34,931 nt of DNA, from NCBI GenBank assembly GCA_039808985.1, contig JBDHUC010000023.1, forward strand, positions 1 to 34,931, given 5' to 3'. Below are positions 26,964 through 34,808 of this stretch, piece after piece. Position numbers and translations under genes: made by a program. The notes under the pieces were generated by a model that worked only from the letters and a program-made list of their open reading frames with translations, did no database searches and was not told the DNA's origin. The first letter of the stretch is position 1; the number at the start of each line of letters is the position of its first letter. This stretch comes from SXRF01 sp039808985. Lineage in GTDB: Bacteria; Pseudomonadota; Alphaproteobacteria; Rickettsiales; SXRF01.

Positions 26964-27479
26964 CTATTCTTTGCTGGCATGCGCGGATATAACCCTCGCA
27001 ACCTGACCACCCGGCGCTTGCAACACCCCGGCAATACGGGTAGCAGGCGTCTGAATCATTCCAACAATCTTAGCACGCAATTCATTAAGCGAAGGCAATT
27101 TCGCCAATGTTTCTATAGCCTTCACATCAAGCTTCTGCGCGCCGAATGCGCCACCGATGATAACCATTTTATCATTGGCCTTAGCAAAATCCACAAGACC
27201 TTTAGCAACCGAAACAGGGTCTGCCGAAGTAGCGATAACCGACGGACCTTTAAGAAGGTCGACAATAGCTTCCATCGGAGTATCCTTGGCGGCGATCTTG
27301 GTCAGCCGGTTTTTAGAAACCTTAAGCTCAGCCCCCACATCACGCATTTTACGGCGCAGACTTGAAAACTGCTCAACAGTCAAGCCATTATTATGAACAA
27401 CCAAAGCAATACCAGCCTTATTCAGCTTTTCATTGGTAGCCTCAATCATTGCTTTCTTTTGTACACGAGTCATTGGCAT
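26964..27479 (-). CDS. rplJ: 50S ribosomal protein L10
   Basis: This 171-residue protein forms the stalk base and anchors L7/L12 dimers to 23S rRNA. It begins MPMTRVQKKAMIEATNEKLNKAG, with GGGAG 8 nt before the first ATG. Family features are VVHNNGLTVEQFSSLRRKMRD, LKVSKNRLTKIA and the C-terminal L12-binding helix ending in RVISAHASKE. It follows rplA by only 12 nt, which leaves no room for the usual long L10-binding mRNA leader. Confidence 0.98.
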   Translation of the reverse strand: MPMTRVQKKAMIEATNEKLNKAGIALVVHNNGLTVEQFSSLRRKMRDVGAELKVSKNRLTKIAAKDTPMEAIVDLLKGPSVIATSADPVSVAKGLVDFAKANDKMVIIGGAFGAQKLDVKAIETLAKLPSLNELRAKIVGMIQTPATRIAGVLQAPGGQVARVISAHASKE

Positions 27480-27491
27480 AGTTTTTCTCCC

Positions 27492-28190
27492 TTACGCCGC
27501 CAGCAAATCAGCAAGATCAAGCTTAATACCAAGACCCATGGTCGAGGAAATACCAACTTTTTTGATATAATTCGCTTTTGCGCCTGATGGCTTTGCCTTG
27601 AAAACAGCATCAACAAATGTTTTTATATTCTGCGCTATGGCAGCCTCACTAAAGCTTGCCTTGCCAACGCCTGCATGAATAATAGCCGCTTTATCAAGGC
27701 GGAATTCAACCTGGCCGGATTTAGCAGCCTTTACGGCATCAACTACATTCGGGGTTACCGTTCCAAGCTTAGGGTTTGGCATAAGACCTTTAGGACCAAG
27801 CACTTTACCGAGCTTACCGACTACAGCCATCATATCCGGCGATGCTATAACGCGGTCAAAATCAGCAAAACCGGCAGCAATCTTCTCACCAAGATCTTCG
27901 GCACCAACAAAATCAGCGCCAGCCTTCAAGGCTTCGGCAGCCTTATCCCCGCGCGCAAATACTGCAACACGAATATTCTTACCCGTTCCATTTGGCATCG
28001 AAACCATCCCGCGAACAAGCTGGTCGGTCTGCTTTGGATCCAGGCCAGTATTTATCACCACATCAATAGTTTCATCAAATTTGGTGTTAGCAGAAGATTT
28101 AACCAGTTTTACAGCCTCAGCAAGCGTATAACGCTTATTGGTATCGATCTTTGCAATCAATGCTTTTCTTCTCTTTGCAACTCTTGGCAT
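27492..28190 (-). CDS. rplA: 50S ribosomal protein L1
   Basis: This 232-residue ribosomal L1-stalk protein moves deacylated tRNA out of the E site. In many bacteria it also represses its own rplK-rplA mRNA. It begins with the conserved MPRVAKRRKALIAKID and carries GLDPKQTDQLVRGMVSMPNGTGK, VLGPKGLMPNPKLGTVTPNV and the C-terminal VGISSTMGLGIKLD. The length is normal. The gap to rplK is 4 nt, so the two genes are coupled. Confidence 0.98.
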   Translation of the reverse strand: MPRVAKRRKALIAKIDTNKRYTLAEAVKLVKSSANTKFDETIDVVINTGLDPKQTDQLVRGMVSMPNGTGKNIRVAVFARGDKAAEALKAGADFVGAEDLGEKIAAGFADFDRVIASPDMMAVVGKLGKVLGPKGLMPNPKLGTVTPNVVDAVKAAKSGQVEFRLDKAAIIHAGVGKASFSEAAIAQNIKTFVDAVFKAKPSGAKANYIKKVGISSTMGLGIKLDLADLLAA

Positions 28191-28194
28191 AAGC

Positions 28195-28629
28195 TTAAGC
28201 CTCCACTATTTCAAGGCCCATTGACTGAGCAGAACCACGAACCATACGCGCCGCACCTTCAATGTCATTTGCATTTAAATCTTTCATTTTTTCCTGAGCT
28301 ATCTTGCGAATCTGCGTCATGGTAATTTTACCAGCAGTTGCACCTTTACCCGGGGTCTGCGAACCTTTCTGCAAGCCAATAGCCTTCTTAATATAGTAAG
28401 AAACCGGAGAAAGCTTGGTTATAAAAGTAAAGGTGCGATCCTGATAAGCAGTGATGATTACAGGTATAGGAGCGCCCGGCTCCATTTTCTGGGTTGCAGC
28501 ATTAAAAGCTTTGCAGAACTCCATGATATTTAAACCACGCTGACCCAGCGCTGGACCCACCGGAGGAGAAGGATTCGCCTTACCCGCAGGAATTTCTAAT
28601 TTAATAAAACCAACAATTTTTTTAGCCAT
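28195..28629 (-). CDS. rplK: 50S ribosomal protein L11
   Basis: This 144-residue protein is part of the GTPase-associated centre with 23S rRNA helices 43/44. The N-terminal domain has IPAGKANPSPPVGPALGQRG with the flexible Pro-rich linker. The C-terminal RNA-binding domain contains PVSYYIKKAIGLQKGS and GAARMVRGSAQSMGLEIVE. The length is normal. It is the first gene after the strong promoter at 28745-28773, with a leader of about 109 nt. Confidence 0.98.
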   Translation of the reverse strand: MAKKIVGFIKLEIPAGKANPSPPVGPALGQRGLNIMEFCKAFNAATQKMEPGAPIPVIITAYQDRTFTFITKLSPVSYYIKKAIGLQKGSQTPGKGATAGKITMTQIRKIAQEKMKDLNANDIEGAARMVRGSAQSMGLEIVEA

Positions 28630-28738
28630 TATCTACTTCCTTAGTGGTGTTAACGCCTGCACACACTGCAATCTTTACAACCAGACAGCGGCAAACTCCC
28701 AAAACTACTGCCCCGCAACCCGATTTCCAAGTGGAGGG
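28630..28738 (-). promoter_or_regulatory. rplK mRNA leader, possible L1 autoregulation site
   Basis: This untranslated leader of about 109 nt is more GC-rich than nearby spacers. It can fold: GCGG near 28713-28716 pairs with CCGC near 28688-28691 on the transcript, and a CAGGCGTTAAC-containing stretch sits close to the ribosome binding site. L1-controlled leaders are common upstream of rplK. I cannot confirm the exact L1 loop motif by eye. Confidence 0.3.
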
Positions 28739-28744
28739 AGCAGA

Positions 28745-28773
28745 CTTATAGTTGTGGTTTTTAATTAATGCAA
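28745..28773 (-). promoter_or_regulatory. Promoter of the rplKAJL-rpoBC operon
   Basis: On the minus strand TTGCAT (28768-28773) and TATAAG (28745-28750) are separated by exactly 17 nt. This is the best sigma70-like match in the cluster. It lies between nusG and rplK and explains expression of the ribosomal and polymerase genes independently of secE-nusG. Confidence 0.65.
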
Positions 28774-28837
28774 GCGCTTTTTAATAATATTTTCAGCTTT
28801 TTTTAAACAATAGTTAGAAAATAGGCAAAATAATGAA

Positions 28838-29377
28838 TTAAGCCACTTTTTCCACCTGATTATATTCAAGATCTACAGGGGTTGCACGACCAAAAATAGA
28901 AACCGACACTTTTACGCGCGATTTTTCGTCGTCAACACCTTCAACAAGCCCAACAAAAGATTCAAATGGGCCTTCAACGATTTTGACATTTTCGCCAATC
29001 TCAAAACTTACTTTGGATTTTGGATGCTCAATACCATCACGAACCTGGTTAAATATCGCTTCCGCCTCTTTTTCAGTTATCGCAACCGGGCGCCCCTTCC
29101 CGCCGCCGCCAAGGAACCCCGTAACTTTAGGCGTATTTTTTACCATATGCCAGGTCTCATCGGTAAGCTCCATTTTCACCATGACATAGCCCGGGAAAAA
29201 CTTACGTTCGGATGTCATTTTCTTGCCACGGCGGATTTCACTTACCTCCTCAACCGGAACAACAACCTCCTCAATAAGATGGGAGATATTTTTTTTAGCC
29301 GCCTGCTCTTTGATCGACTCAGCTATTTTCTTCTCGAAACCTGAATGAGCGTGAACAATATACCAACGAAACGCCAT
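28838..29377 (-). CDS. nusG: Transcription termination/antitermination protein NusG
   Basis: This 179-residue protein binds RNA polymerase and couples it to Rho or ribosomal S10. The start at MAFRWYIVHAHSGFEKK is the conserved one; an open frame 12 codons further back would overlap secE. The NGN domain contains RKFFPGYVMVKMELTDETWHMV and TGFLGGGGKGRPV. The C-terminal KOW domain has VKIVEGPFESFVGLVEGVDDEKSRVKV. It lies 25 nt downstream of secE. Confidence 0.98.
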   Translation of the reverse strand: MAFRWYIVHAHSGFEKKIAESIKEQAAKKNISHLIEEVVVPVEEVSEIRRGKKMTSERKFFPGYVMVKMELTDETWHMVKNTPKVTGFLGGGGKGRPVAITEKEAEAIFNQVRDGIEHPKSKVSFEIGENVKIVEGPFESFVGLVEGVDDEKSRVKVSVSIFGRATPVDLEYNQVEKVA

Positions 29378-29402
29378 AATTTTGCTTTCTCTTTTGTTTA
29401 AT

Positions 29403-29594
29403 CTATATTCCAATAATGCGGCTTATCAACGAGCCCGCAATAACATCAATAAGCAGAAAGAATGTTGATGCCAGGATAACAACTATCAACACCGTAATAG
29501 TGGAAACCATAGTTTCCTTACGGCTTGGCCAGGTTACCCGCTTCATTTCCTGACGTACTTCACGGACAAATTTAGCTGGATTCAGGGCGGTCAT
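29403..29594 (-). CDS. secE: Preprotein translocase subunit SecE
   Basis: This 63-residue single-span SecE of the short type clamps SecY in the translocon. The amphipathic cytoplasmic part FVREVRQEMKRVTWPSRKET contains the family's conserved WPSRKE. One TM helix follows (about 33-55). The spacing to nusG supports a secE-nusG unit. No tRNA-Trp gene is found upstream, where many bacteria have one. Confidence 0.96.
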   Translation of the reverse strand: MTALNPAKFVREVRQEMKRVTWPSRKETMVSTITVLIVVILASTFFLLIDVIAGSLISRIIGI

Positions 29595-29644
29595 CGGCTA
29601 TCGACTCTCTACTTTAATTGTTAAAATATTGGGGAAGGATTGCA

Positions 29645-29672
29645 TTTATATAAGAAAACAAAAGAATTTCAA
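29645..29672 (-). promoter_or_regulatory. Promoter of secE-nusG
   Basis: On the minus strand TTGAAA (29667-29672) and TATAAA (29645-29650) are separated by 16 nt, giving a 5' leader of about 45 nt before secE. The assignment is by consensus match only. Confidence 0.5.
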
Positions 29673-30075
29673 GCGTTATTTTTAGCAAGCAGCAGTAGCG
29701 ACAAAGCATGCCACATCGCCAGTCGCATTGTAGCTGAATTATGGCTTTGTCAAAATTAGCGAATGTACCAACTTGAATTTGGCAGGGGCGATATGATTCA
29801 CTTTTATATGCTATCTTAATGTAAAATAAAAATTATCTTAAATGTGAACTTTACACCACCCCTCATAGCTACCCCCAACAGTTTGCTCAGAAAGGTGGGG
29901 ATATTTTTCTGAGAAGATTTTTTTTGTTTTTGTCAGTGACTGGGTGTGTTTATGTCCCCGACCTATTTTGCGTTTTTGGAATTACTGTAATCACTTAACA
30001 TAGAGTATTAAGTCGATAAGAAAATTTCAACTTCCAAGCAGTTATCTTAGTAATTAGCATAGCGCCATCTATAAA
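29673..30075. other. Intergenic region between secE and the tracrRNA gene, no gene seen
   Basis: No open frame longer than about 20 codons with a ribosome binding site was found on either strand, and no tRNA. The stretch holds a perfect 8-bp inverted repeat GACAAAGC/GCTTTGTC (29700-29707 and 29744-29751), a terminator-like hairpin (29886-29913) and a palindrome ATTACTGTAAT (29981-29991). It separates the housekeeping operon from the CRISPR locus and may be an old insertion junction. Confidence 0.5.
29886..29932 (+). terminator. Terminator-like hairpin with T-rich tail, plus strand
   Basis: CTCAGAAA (29886-29893) pairs perfectly with TTTCTGAG (29906-29913) across a 12-nt loop. AAGATTTTTTTTGTTTTTG follows, so it would act only on plus-strand transcripts. 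No plus-strand gene is seen before it. The stem is AT-rich and weak. Confidence 0.4.
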
Positions 30076-30101
30076 AATAAAAAGGCAGAGCGAACCCTGC
30101 C
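30076..30101 (-). terminator. Intrinsic terminator of the tracrRNA
   Basis: The minus-strand RNA GGCAGGG-UUCG-CUCUGCC forms a 7-bp stem with a UUCG tetraloop, followed by UUUUUAUUUUU. One pair is G-U on this strand but A-C on the other, so the hairpin is stable only in the minus orientation. This fixes the transcript's direction. Confidence 0.85.
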
Positions 30102-30158
30102 TTTAATCTTGTGAATGTCTCATCTTATTAACTGCTGGACACCCTAATCTAATCATCC
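30076..30158 (-). ncRNA. tracrRNA of the type II-C CRISPR-Cas system
   Basis: A 23-nt anti-repeat at 30132-30154 is, on the minus strand, perfectly complementary to positions 7-29 of the crRNA repeat (plus-strand segment begins CTGCTGGACACCC). It is followed 3'-ward by UUAAUAAGAUGAGACAUUCAC, where GAUG-AGA-CAUU can form a small nexus-like hairpin, then by the UUCG-capped terminator. The order anti-repeat, nexus, terminator is that of known tracrRNAs. The predicted length is about 80 nt. The RNA would pair with pre-crRNA, be cut by RNase III and load Cas9. It is transcribed divergently from cas9, whose ATG lies 52 nt from the anti-repeat. The exact 5' end and promoter (within 30160-30200) are not resolved. 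Confidence 0.88.
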
Positions 30159-30206
30159 TATTGGTAGAATATTGGTTATGTAATTGCAAGCAGAAGATTG
30201 TGTTTT

Positions 30207-33200
30207 ATGAAAATTTTTTTGAAGTATCGTCTAGGGCTAGATGTAGGAACAAATTCAATAGGTTTTGCTTTAATAGAATTAGATGAAAATGATTGCCCTA
30301 TCAATATAATCCATCTTGGAGTGCGGATTTTTTCTGATGGTAGAGACCCCAAAAGTGGAGCATCACTTGCAGTTGATAGAAGAGTTGCCAGGGGAATGCG
30401 CCGCCGCCGTGATCGGCTGGTACTGCGCAAACAGCATTTGATGGATTTACTGATTGAAAAAGGCTTGATGCCACAAGATAAAAACGAACGCAAAAAATTA
30501 GAAAATTTAGACCCATACTACCTGCGCGTAAAAGCACTCGATGAAAAGCTGGAACTGTACGAAATAGGAAGGGCAATATTCCACCTAAACCAAAGACGGG
30601 GCTTCAAAAGCAATCGTAAGCAAGCTGCAAAAGATAGTGACTCTGGCGCAATCAGCAGTGCCCGTCAAATCTTAGAGCAGAAACTTAAAGATGGAAATTT
30701 CTGCACTTACGGCGAATTTTTATATAAAGCCCCAGCAAAGCGGGTGCGTAACATATCAGGTGATGCGAATAAGACTTCTTATGATTTTTACCCACAGCGC
30801 GAGATGTTGGAAAGTGAATATGATTATATTATTTCTGCCCAGAATAAGTATTATCCAGAGTTGCTGAAAGCAGAACTGGTAGACGATATTAAACAACTGG
30901 TATTTTTCCAGCGCCCTCTTAAGCCTGTTCAAAAAGGTAGATGCAGTCTTATGCCAGCCGAAGAACGGGCGTATAGTGCGCTTCCTTCTTCACAAAAATT
31001 TAGAATACTAAAAGAAGTGAATAATCTGGAAATAACCGATAAGCTATGGCGTCGGAACCGTAATGATTTAACCGATGAACAGCGCGAAAAAGTTATTGCC
31101 GAGCTATATAAAAAGAAAACCGTTTCTTTTGATGGCTTACGAAAAATTTTGAAGCTGGATAGCTCAACTGTCTTTAATCTCGAATCAGAGCAACGTTCTT
31201 CACTCGGTGGGGCAACAACTCATATAACGCTTGCCAAGCCTGAATATTTTGGAAAATTATGGGAAACCTTTACTATAGAAAAGCAGGATGAGATAGTTGC
31301 TAAATTGCTTGATGATACGCTTGATGATGCTGAAGTGGCCGAGTGGCTGAAAGAAAATTTTGCCTTGCCAGATGAGAATATCAAGGCCCTGATAAATGTA
31401 CCACTTGAAGATGGTACAATGAAATTTTCAAGCAAGGCTATTTTACAGATCATCCCTCATCTAGAACGGGGGAAAATGGAATATGAAGCTATAACGGCTT
31501 GCGGATGGCAGCATGCTAATCGTTATACTGGAGAGTTGGTTGATGAGCTTCCTTATTATGGAACCTTACTGGAAAGCAGTGTGGCTTTTGGTACTGGGAA
31601 TGAAAATGACAGCGAAGAAAAACGTTATGGAAAAATAGCCAATCCGACCGTTCATATTATGCTTGGTCAGCTTAGACGGTTGGCAAATGAGTTGATAAAA
31701 GATTTTGGACATCCCAAAGAAATAGCCATTGAGCTATCGCGAGATTTGCGGCAAAGCAAGGATGAGCGTGCCAAAGCACAAAGAGAAATTGCAAAAAACA
31801 CCAAGGCCAATGAGAAATATGATGCCCAGATAATAGCGGCTGGGCTCATTCCAAATGCTGAATACCGCCTGCGCCTAAAACTACATGAGCAGCAGCAGGA
31901 ATTGTGTATTTACAGTGCCGGTAATAAGAAAATTTCCCTTAGCGAATTATTAAGTGATGCGGTTGAAATTGACCACATACTGCCATTCTCAAGAACATTT
32001 GACGATAGTGCTGCGAATAAAGTGGTTGTATTCCGTGAAACTAACCGCGCTAAAGGCAACAAAAGTCCCTATGAAGCATTCTCATATCAAAATTATGATG
32101 AGTTGCTGGCAAGGGTAAGTTGTCTGCCTAGCAGTAAAAAATGGCGTTTTTATGAAGATGCCATGAAACGTTTTGAAGAGGATAAAAATGGCGACAAAGG
32201 CTGGTTGGCGAGGCAACTGACTGATACCAGCTATATGTCTAGGGTAGCGCGGGAATATCTGCGTTATGTGGTTGGCGACAGGGTAAAAGGTTTTCCGGCT
32301 GTCGATACTTACCCAGGGGGTGTAACAGCTAAACTCCGCCGTGGATGGGGCTTTAACAGCCTATTGCCTCCTGCACCAGATGGAGCGGAAAAGAACCGAA
32401 CCGACCATCGTCATCATGCGATTGATGCTTTAGTAATTGCTTGCTCAAACCGCTCTATGTTTCAAAGAATAAGCAGTGCCAGTGCTAAAAATGAAGATAT
32501 GGATGAAAACTGGATTAAAGACCTTACCAGCAAAGCCCCGCCATATAAAAATTATAACCGCAATGAATTGCAAAAAATGGTAGATGGCATTGTAATTTCC
32601 CATAAGCAGGATCACGGAACTTTGGGTAAGGGCGATAGCGGTGGAACCAGCAGCAGGCTGCATGAAGATACTTTCTACGGCAAATCAAGAAATCAGTTAG
32701 ATAAAACCGATGGAAAAGATCTATCCAAAAAAGGCAAGATCCGCCTGCATGTTCGTGTGCCGCTGGTAAGTCTCAAAGAAAAAGATATTTCTGACATTGT
32801 TGATGATGATTTGCGTCGTAGAATAGCCGAAGCAATGGGAGCGAGAGGCGATAGAAAATATGAGCAGGCAATAGTTGATTTTGCGAAAGATAATAATATC
32901 CATAGAGTGCGGATATTTGTTGAAAAAAGCGAGTCAGCAATGCGGGCAATACATGATGAGGCAGGCAAGCCATATCGCTACGTGGCAACCGGCGGCAACC
33001 ATCATTTAGACATTTTCTGCCCGATTAAAGACAAGAAAACAGAGGACGGCACAAAATATAAGGCTGGCAAATGGTACGCGGAAACCGTTTCCCATTTCGA
33101 TGGCAACAAAAAAGGATTCTCCCCGAACTGGCAGAAAGAACACCCAACCGCCAAGCTTATTATGCGTCTGCATATCAACGATATGGTGGCTTATGATGAA

Positions 33201-33440
33201 GATGGCAAACGCCAGATTAGAAGGGTTAAGAAGATAGATGGCGCAACAGAGCGTGCTTATCTTGTTCAACATTTGATAGCAAAAGAAGAAGGTGATAAAC
33301 TTAGCTGGGCAGCGTCAGCTAATAAATTACAAGAAAAAAACGCTCGTAAAATTTCTGTGACCCCTTCTGGAAAAGTCCTTGATACTGGTCGGTCGCCCGT
33401 GCCAAAACCTTTTCAGAAGAAAGAAATATTGCTGGCATGA
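30207..33440 (+). CDS. cas9: CRISPR-associated endonuclease Cas9, type II-C
   Basis: This 1077-residue RNA-guided DNA endonuclease is of compact II-C size. The ATG at 30207 is preferred to an in-frame TTG at 30198 because RuvC-I then sits at the usual N-terminal distance; AGAAG lies 10 nt upstream. RuvC-I YRLGLDVGTNSIG has D12. The Arg-rich bridge helix is RRVARGMRRRRDRLVLRKQH (58-77). A helical REC lobe follows. RuvC-II IAIELSRDLRQS has E509. HNH AVEIDHILPFSRTFDDSAANK has D589, H590 and N604. RuvC-III TDHRHHAIDALVIAC has H737 and D740. The C-terminal WED/PAM-interacting region (about 830-1077) is basic. All nuclease residues are present. The stop overlaps the cas1 start (ATGA). The PAM cannot be predicted. 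Confidence 0.98.
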   Translation: MKIFLKYRLGLDVGTNSIGFALIELDENDCPINIIHLGVRIFSDGRDPKSGASLAVDRRVARGMRRRRDRLVLRKQHLMDLLIEKGLMPQDKNERKKLENLDPYYLRVKALDEKLELYEIGRAIFHLNQRRGFKSNRKQAAKDSDSGAISSARQILEQKLKDGNFCTYGEFLYKAPAKRVRNISGDANKTSYDFYPQREMLESEYDYIISAQNKYYPELLKAELVDDIKQLVFFQRPLKPVQKGRCSLMPAEERAYSALPSSQKFRILKEVNNLEITDKLWRRNRNDLTDEQREKVIAELYKKKTVSFDGLRKILKLDSSTVFNLESEQRSSLGGATTHITLAKPEYFGKLWETFTIEKQDEIVAKLLDDTLDDAEVAEWLKENFALPDENIKALINVPLEDGTMKFSSKAILQIIPHLERGKMEYEAITACGWQHANRYTGELVDELPYYGTLLESSVAFGTGNENDSEEKRYGKIANPTVHIMLGQLRRLANELIKDFGHPKEIAIELSRDLRQSKDERAKAQREIAKNTKANEKYDAQIIAAGLIPNAEYRLRLKLHEQQQELCIYSAGNKKISLSELLSDAVEIDHILPFSRTFDDSAANKVVVFRETNRAKGNKSPYEAFSYQNYDELLARVSCLPSSKKWRFYEDAMKRFEEDKNGDKGWLARQLTDTSYMSRVAREYLRYVVGDRVKGFPAVDTYPGGVTAKLRRGWGFNSLLPPAPDGAEKNRTDHRHHAIDALVIACSNRSMFQRISSASAKNEDMDENWIKDLTSKAPPYKNYNRNELQKMVDGIVISHKQDHGTLGKGDSGGTSSRLHEDTFYGKSRNQLDKTDGKDLSKKGKIRLHVRVPLVSLKEKDISDIVDDDLRRRIAEAMGARGDRKYEQAIVDFAKDNNIHRVRIFVEKSESAMRAIHDEAGKPYRYVATGGNHHLDIFCPIKDKKTEDGTKYKAGKWYAETVSHFDGNKKGFSPNWQKEHPTAKLIMRLHINDMVAYDEDGKRQIRRVKKIDGATERAYLVQHLIAKEEGDKLSWAASANKLQEKNARKISVTPSGKVLDTGRSPVPKPFQKKEILLA

Positions 33441-34357
33441 GCAACTCCATTGTAGAAATAGCGCATGATGGACGGCATATATCGCTGTTTCGTGGCTTCC
33501 TGAAAATATCAGAAGGGGAAACAGAATTGGCGCGAATCCCCTTGGATGCTATTTCTGCTTTGCTACTTAATTGCCATCAGGCGACATTGAGCCAGAATAT
33601 TATGCTTGCCTGTAGCGATGAGGGAATTCCTGTTATTTTGTGTGGTAGTAATCACCAGCCAGCAGGGATTCTCTGGCCAGTAGTCAGCCATTATAAACAA
33701 GCTGGAAATTTGCAAAGCCAACTTAGTAGCAGCAAGCCACTGGCAAAACAGCTATGGAAACAAATCATACAAAGCAAAATAACAGGGCAACATCAGGTGT
33801 TAAAAGCCACAGAAAAGTTTGATGGCAGCGCCCTACTGGAGATGGCGGGAAGAGTAAAATCCGGTGACACGGAAAATATAGAAGCGCAGGCCGCACGCCG
33901 TTATTGGCCGCTTTTGATGGGTGATAGTTTTACCCGTGATACTGAAGCAGGTGGAGAAAATAGCTTGCTTAATTATGGTTATGCTATTTTGCGGGCTACG
34001 GTTGCAAGGGCGATAATTGCCGTTGGTTTGCATCCTTCCCTGGGCGTTCATCACCAAAACCGCCTGAATGCTTTTTGTTTGGTTGACGATGTTATGGAGC
34101 CATACCGCCCAGCGGTTGATTATATGGTCTATAGCCTGCTTCAATCTGGGAATCCTGAAGTAACCAAAGAAACTAAAAAAGAACTGGCGGGGCTGGTTGA
34201 GCGGCAGATTACTATGCCGCAGGAAACCACTAGCATTAGTAATGCCATATTGCTTACATCGCAATCCCTTGTGGATTCGTTTAAAAATGATACAGCTTCA
34301 TTATACCTGCCAAAATCCATTATCCCCTTGAATGATTTACCAATTATTGACGAATAA
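33437..34357 (+). CDS. cas1: CRISPR-associated integrase Cas1, type II
   Basis: This 306-residue protein is the catalytic subunit of the Cas1-Cas2 spacer integrase. An N-terminal beta domain (1-75) is followed by a helical catalytic domain. The metal-binding residues are E149 in IEAQAARRYWPLLMG, the histidine of LGVHHQNRLNAF (H205) and E221 in DDVMEPYRP. All are intact and the length is normal for the II-C group. The gene overlaps the cas9 stop by ATGA, so it is translationally coupled. The array with two near-identical repeats suggests adaptation has worked at some time. Confidence 0.97.
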   Translation: MSNSIVEIAHDGRHISLFRGFLKISEGETELARIPLDAISALLLNCHQATLSQNIMLACSDEGIPVILCGSNHQPAGILWPVVSHYKQAGNLQSQLSSSKPLAKQLWKQIIQSKITGQHQVLKATEKFDGSALLEMAGRVKSGDTENIEAQAARRYWPLLMGDSFTRDTEAGGENSLLNYGYAILRATVARAIIAVGLHPSLGVHHQNRLNAFCLVDDVMEPYRPAVDYMVYSLLQSGNPEVTKETKKELAGLVERQITMPQETTSISNAILLTSQSLVDSFKNDTASLYLPKSIIPLNDLPIIDE

Positions 34358-34395
34358 GTAACCAAAGTCTTATTATTTTCTGCTAGCCTTCAGGT

Positions 34396-34734
34396 ATGAA
34401 AAATACCGTAAAAAGTGCGTATCGGCTTATGTGGATGATGGTAATGTTTGATTTGCCCACTGTTTCTAAAGCAGAGCAAAAAAGGGCTGGTGAATTCCGT
34501 CAGTATTTACTGGACGAGGGTTTTACTATGGAACAATTTTCTGTTTACATGCGCTTTATTGGCAGCCGTGAAAAAACCAGTGCTTTTGCGAAGAGAATCA
34601 AAAATAATGTTCCACAAATGGGCAGGGTTAGTATATTGTGTTTTACCGATAAGCAGTTTGGGACAATTCAAACTTTTTACAATGCGTCTTCCAAACCTGT
34701 GCCAAAAAACCCAGATCAACTCATACTTTTTTAG
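34396..34734 (+). CDS. cas2: CRISPR-associated protein Cas2
   Basis: This 112-residue ferredoxin-fold partner of Cas1 bridges the two Cas1 dimers during spacer integration. The beta1 strand LMWMMVMFDLPT carries D19, followed by EFRQYLLDEGFTMEQFSVYMRF and RVSILCFTDKQFGTI. This is the usual II-C pattern. It lies 38 nt after cas1. No csn2 or cas4 follows, so the operon is the minimal cas9-cas1-cas2. Confidence 0.96.
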   Translation: MKNTVKSAYRLMWMMVMFDLPTVSKAEQKRAGEFRQYLLDEGFTMEQFSVYMRFIGSREKTSAFAKRIKNNVPQMGRVSILCFTDKQFGTIQTFYNASSKPVPKNPDQLILF

Positions 34735-34749
34735 ATTATTTTGATGATT

Positions 34750-34791
34750 TTTCTGAAACCAGATGCCGTATTTCTTCCTATTTTTCAGAAA
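34750..34791. terminator. Inverted repeat between cas2 and the array, possible bidirectional terminator
   Basis: TTTCTGAAA (34750-34758) is perfectly complementary to TTTCAGAAA (34783-34791) across a 24-nt loop that is T-rich. It sits 16 nt after the cas2 stop and 17 nt before the first repeat, where cas transcription and leftward array transcription would both need to end. The stem is AT-rich and the loop long, so the call is weak. Confidence 0.3.
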
Positions 34792-34808
34792 GATAATACG
34801 ACATCGAG

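Noticed and set aside
28774..28837. Terminator after nusG
   Set aside because: The stretch is AT-rich with T-runs but I see no convincing stem in front of them.
29595..29760. Possible tRNA-Trp upstream of secE
   Set aside because: No cloverleaf, no TTCGA-type T-loop and no CCA anticodon arm could be found on either strand.
30198..30206. In-frame TTG start for Cas9, adding three residues
   Set aside because: The ATG at 30207 is a stronger start codon and places RuvC-I at the normal distance from the N-terminus; the TTG adds only MCF.
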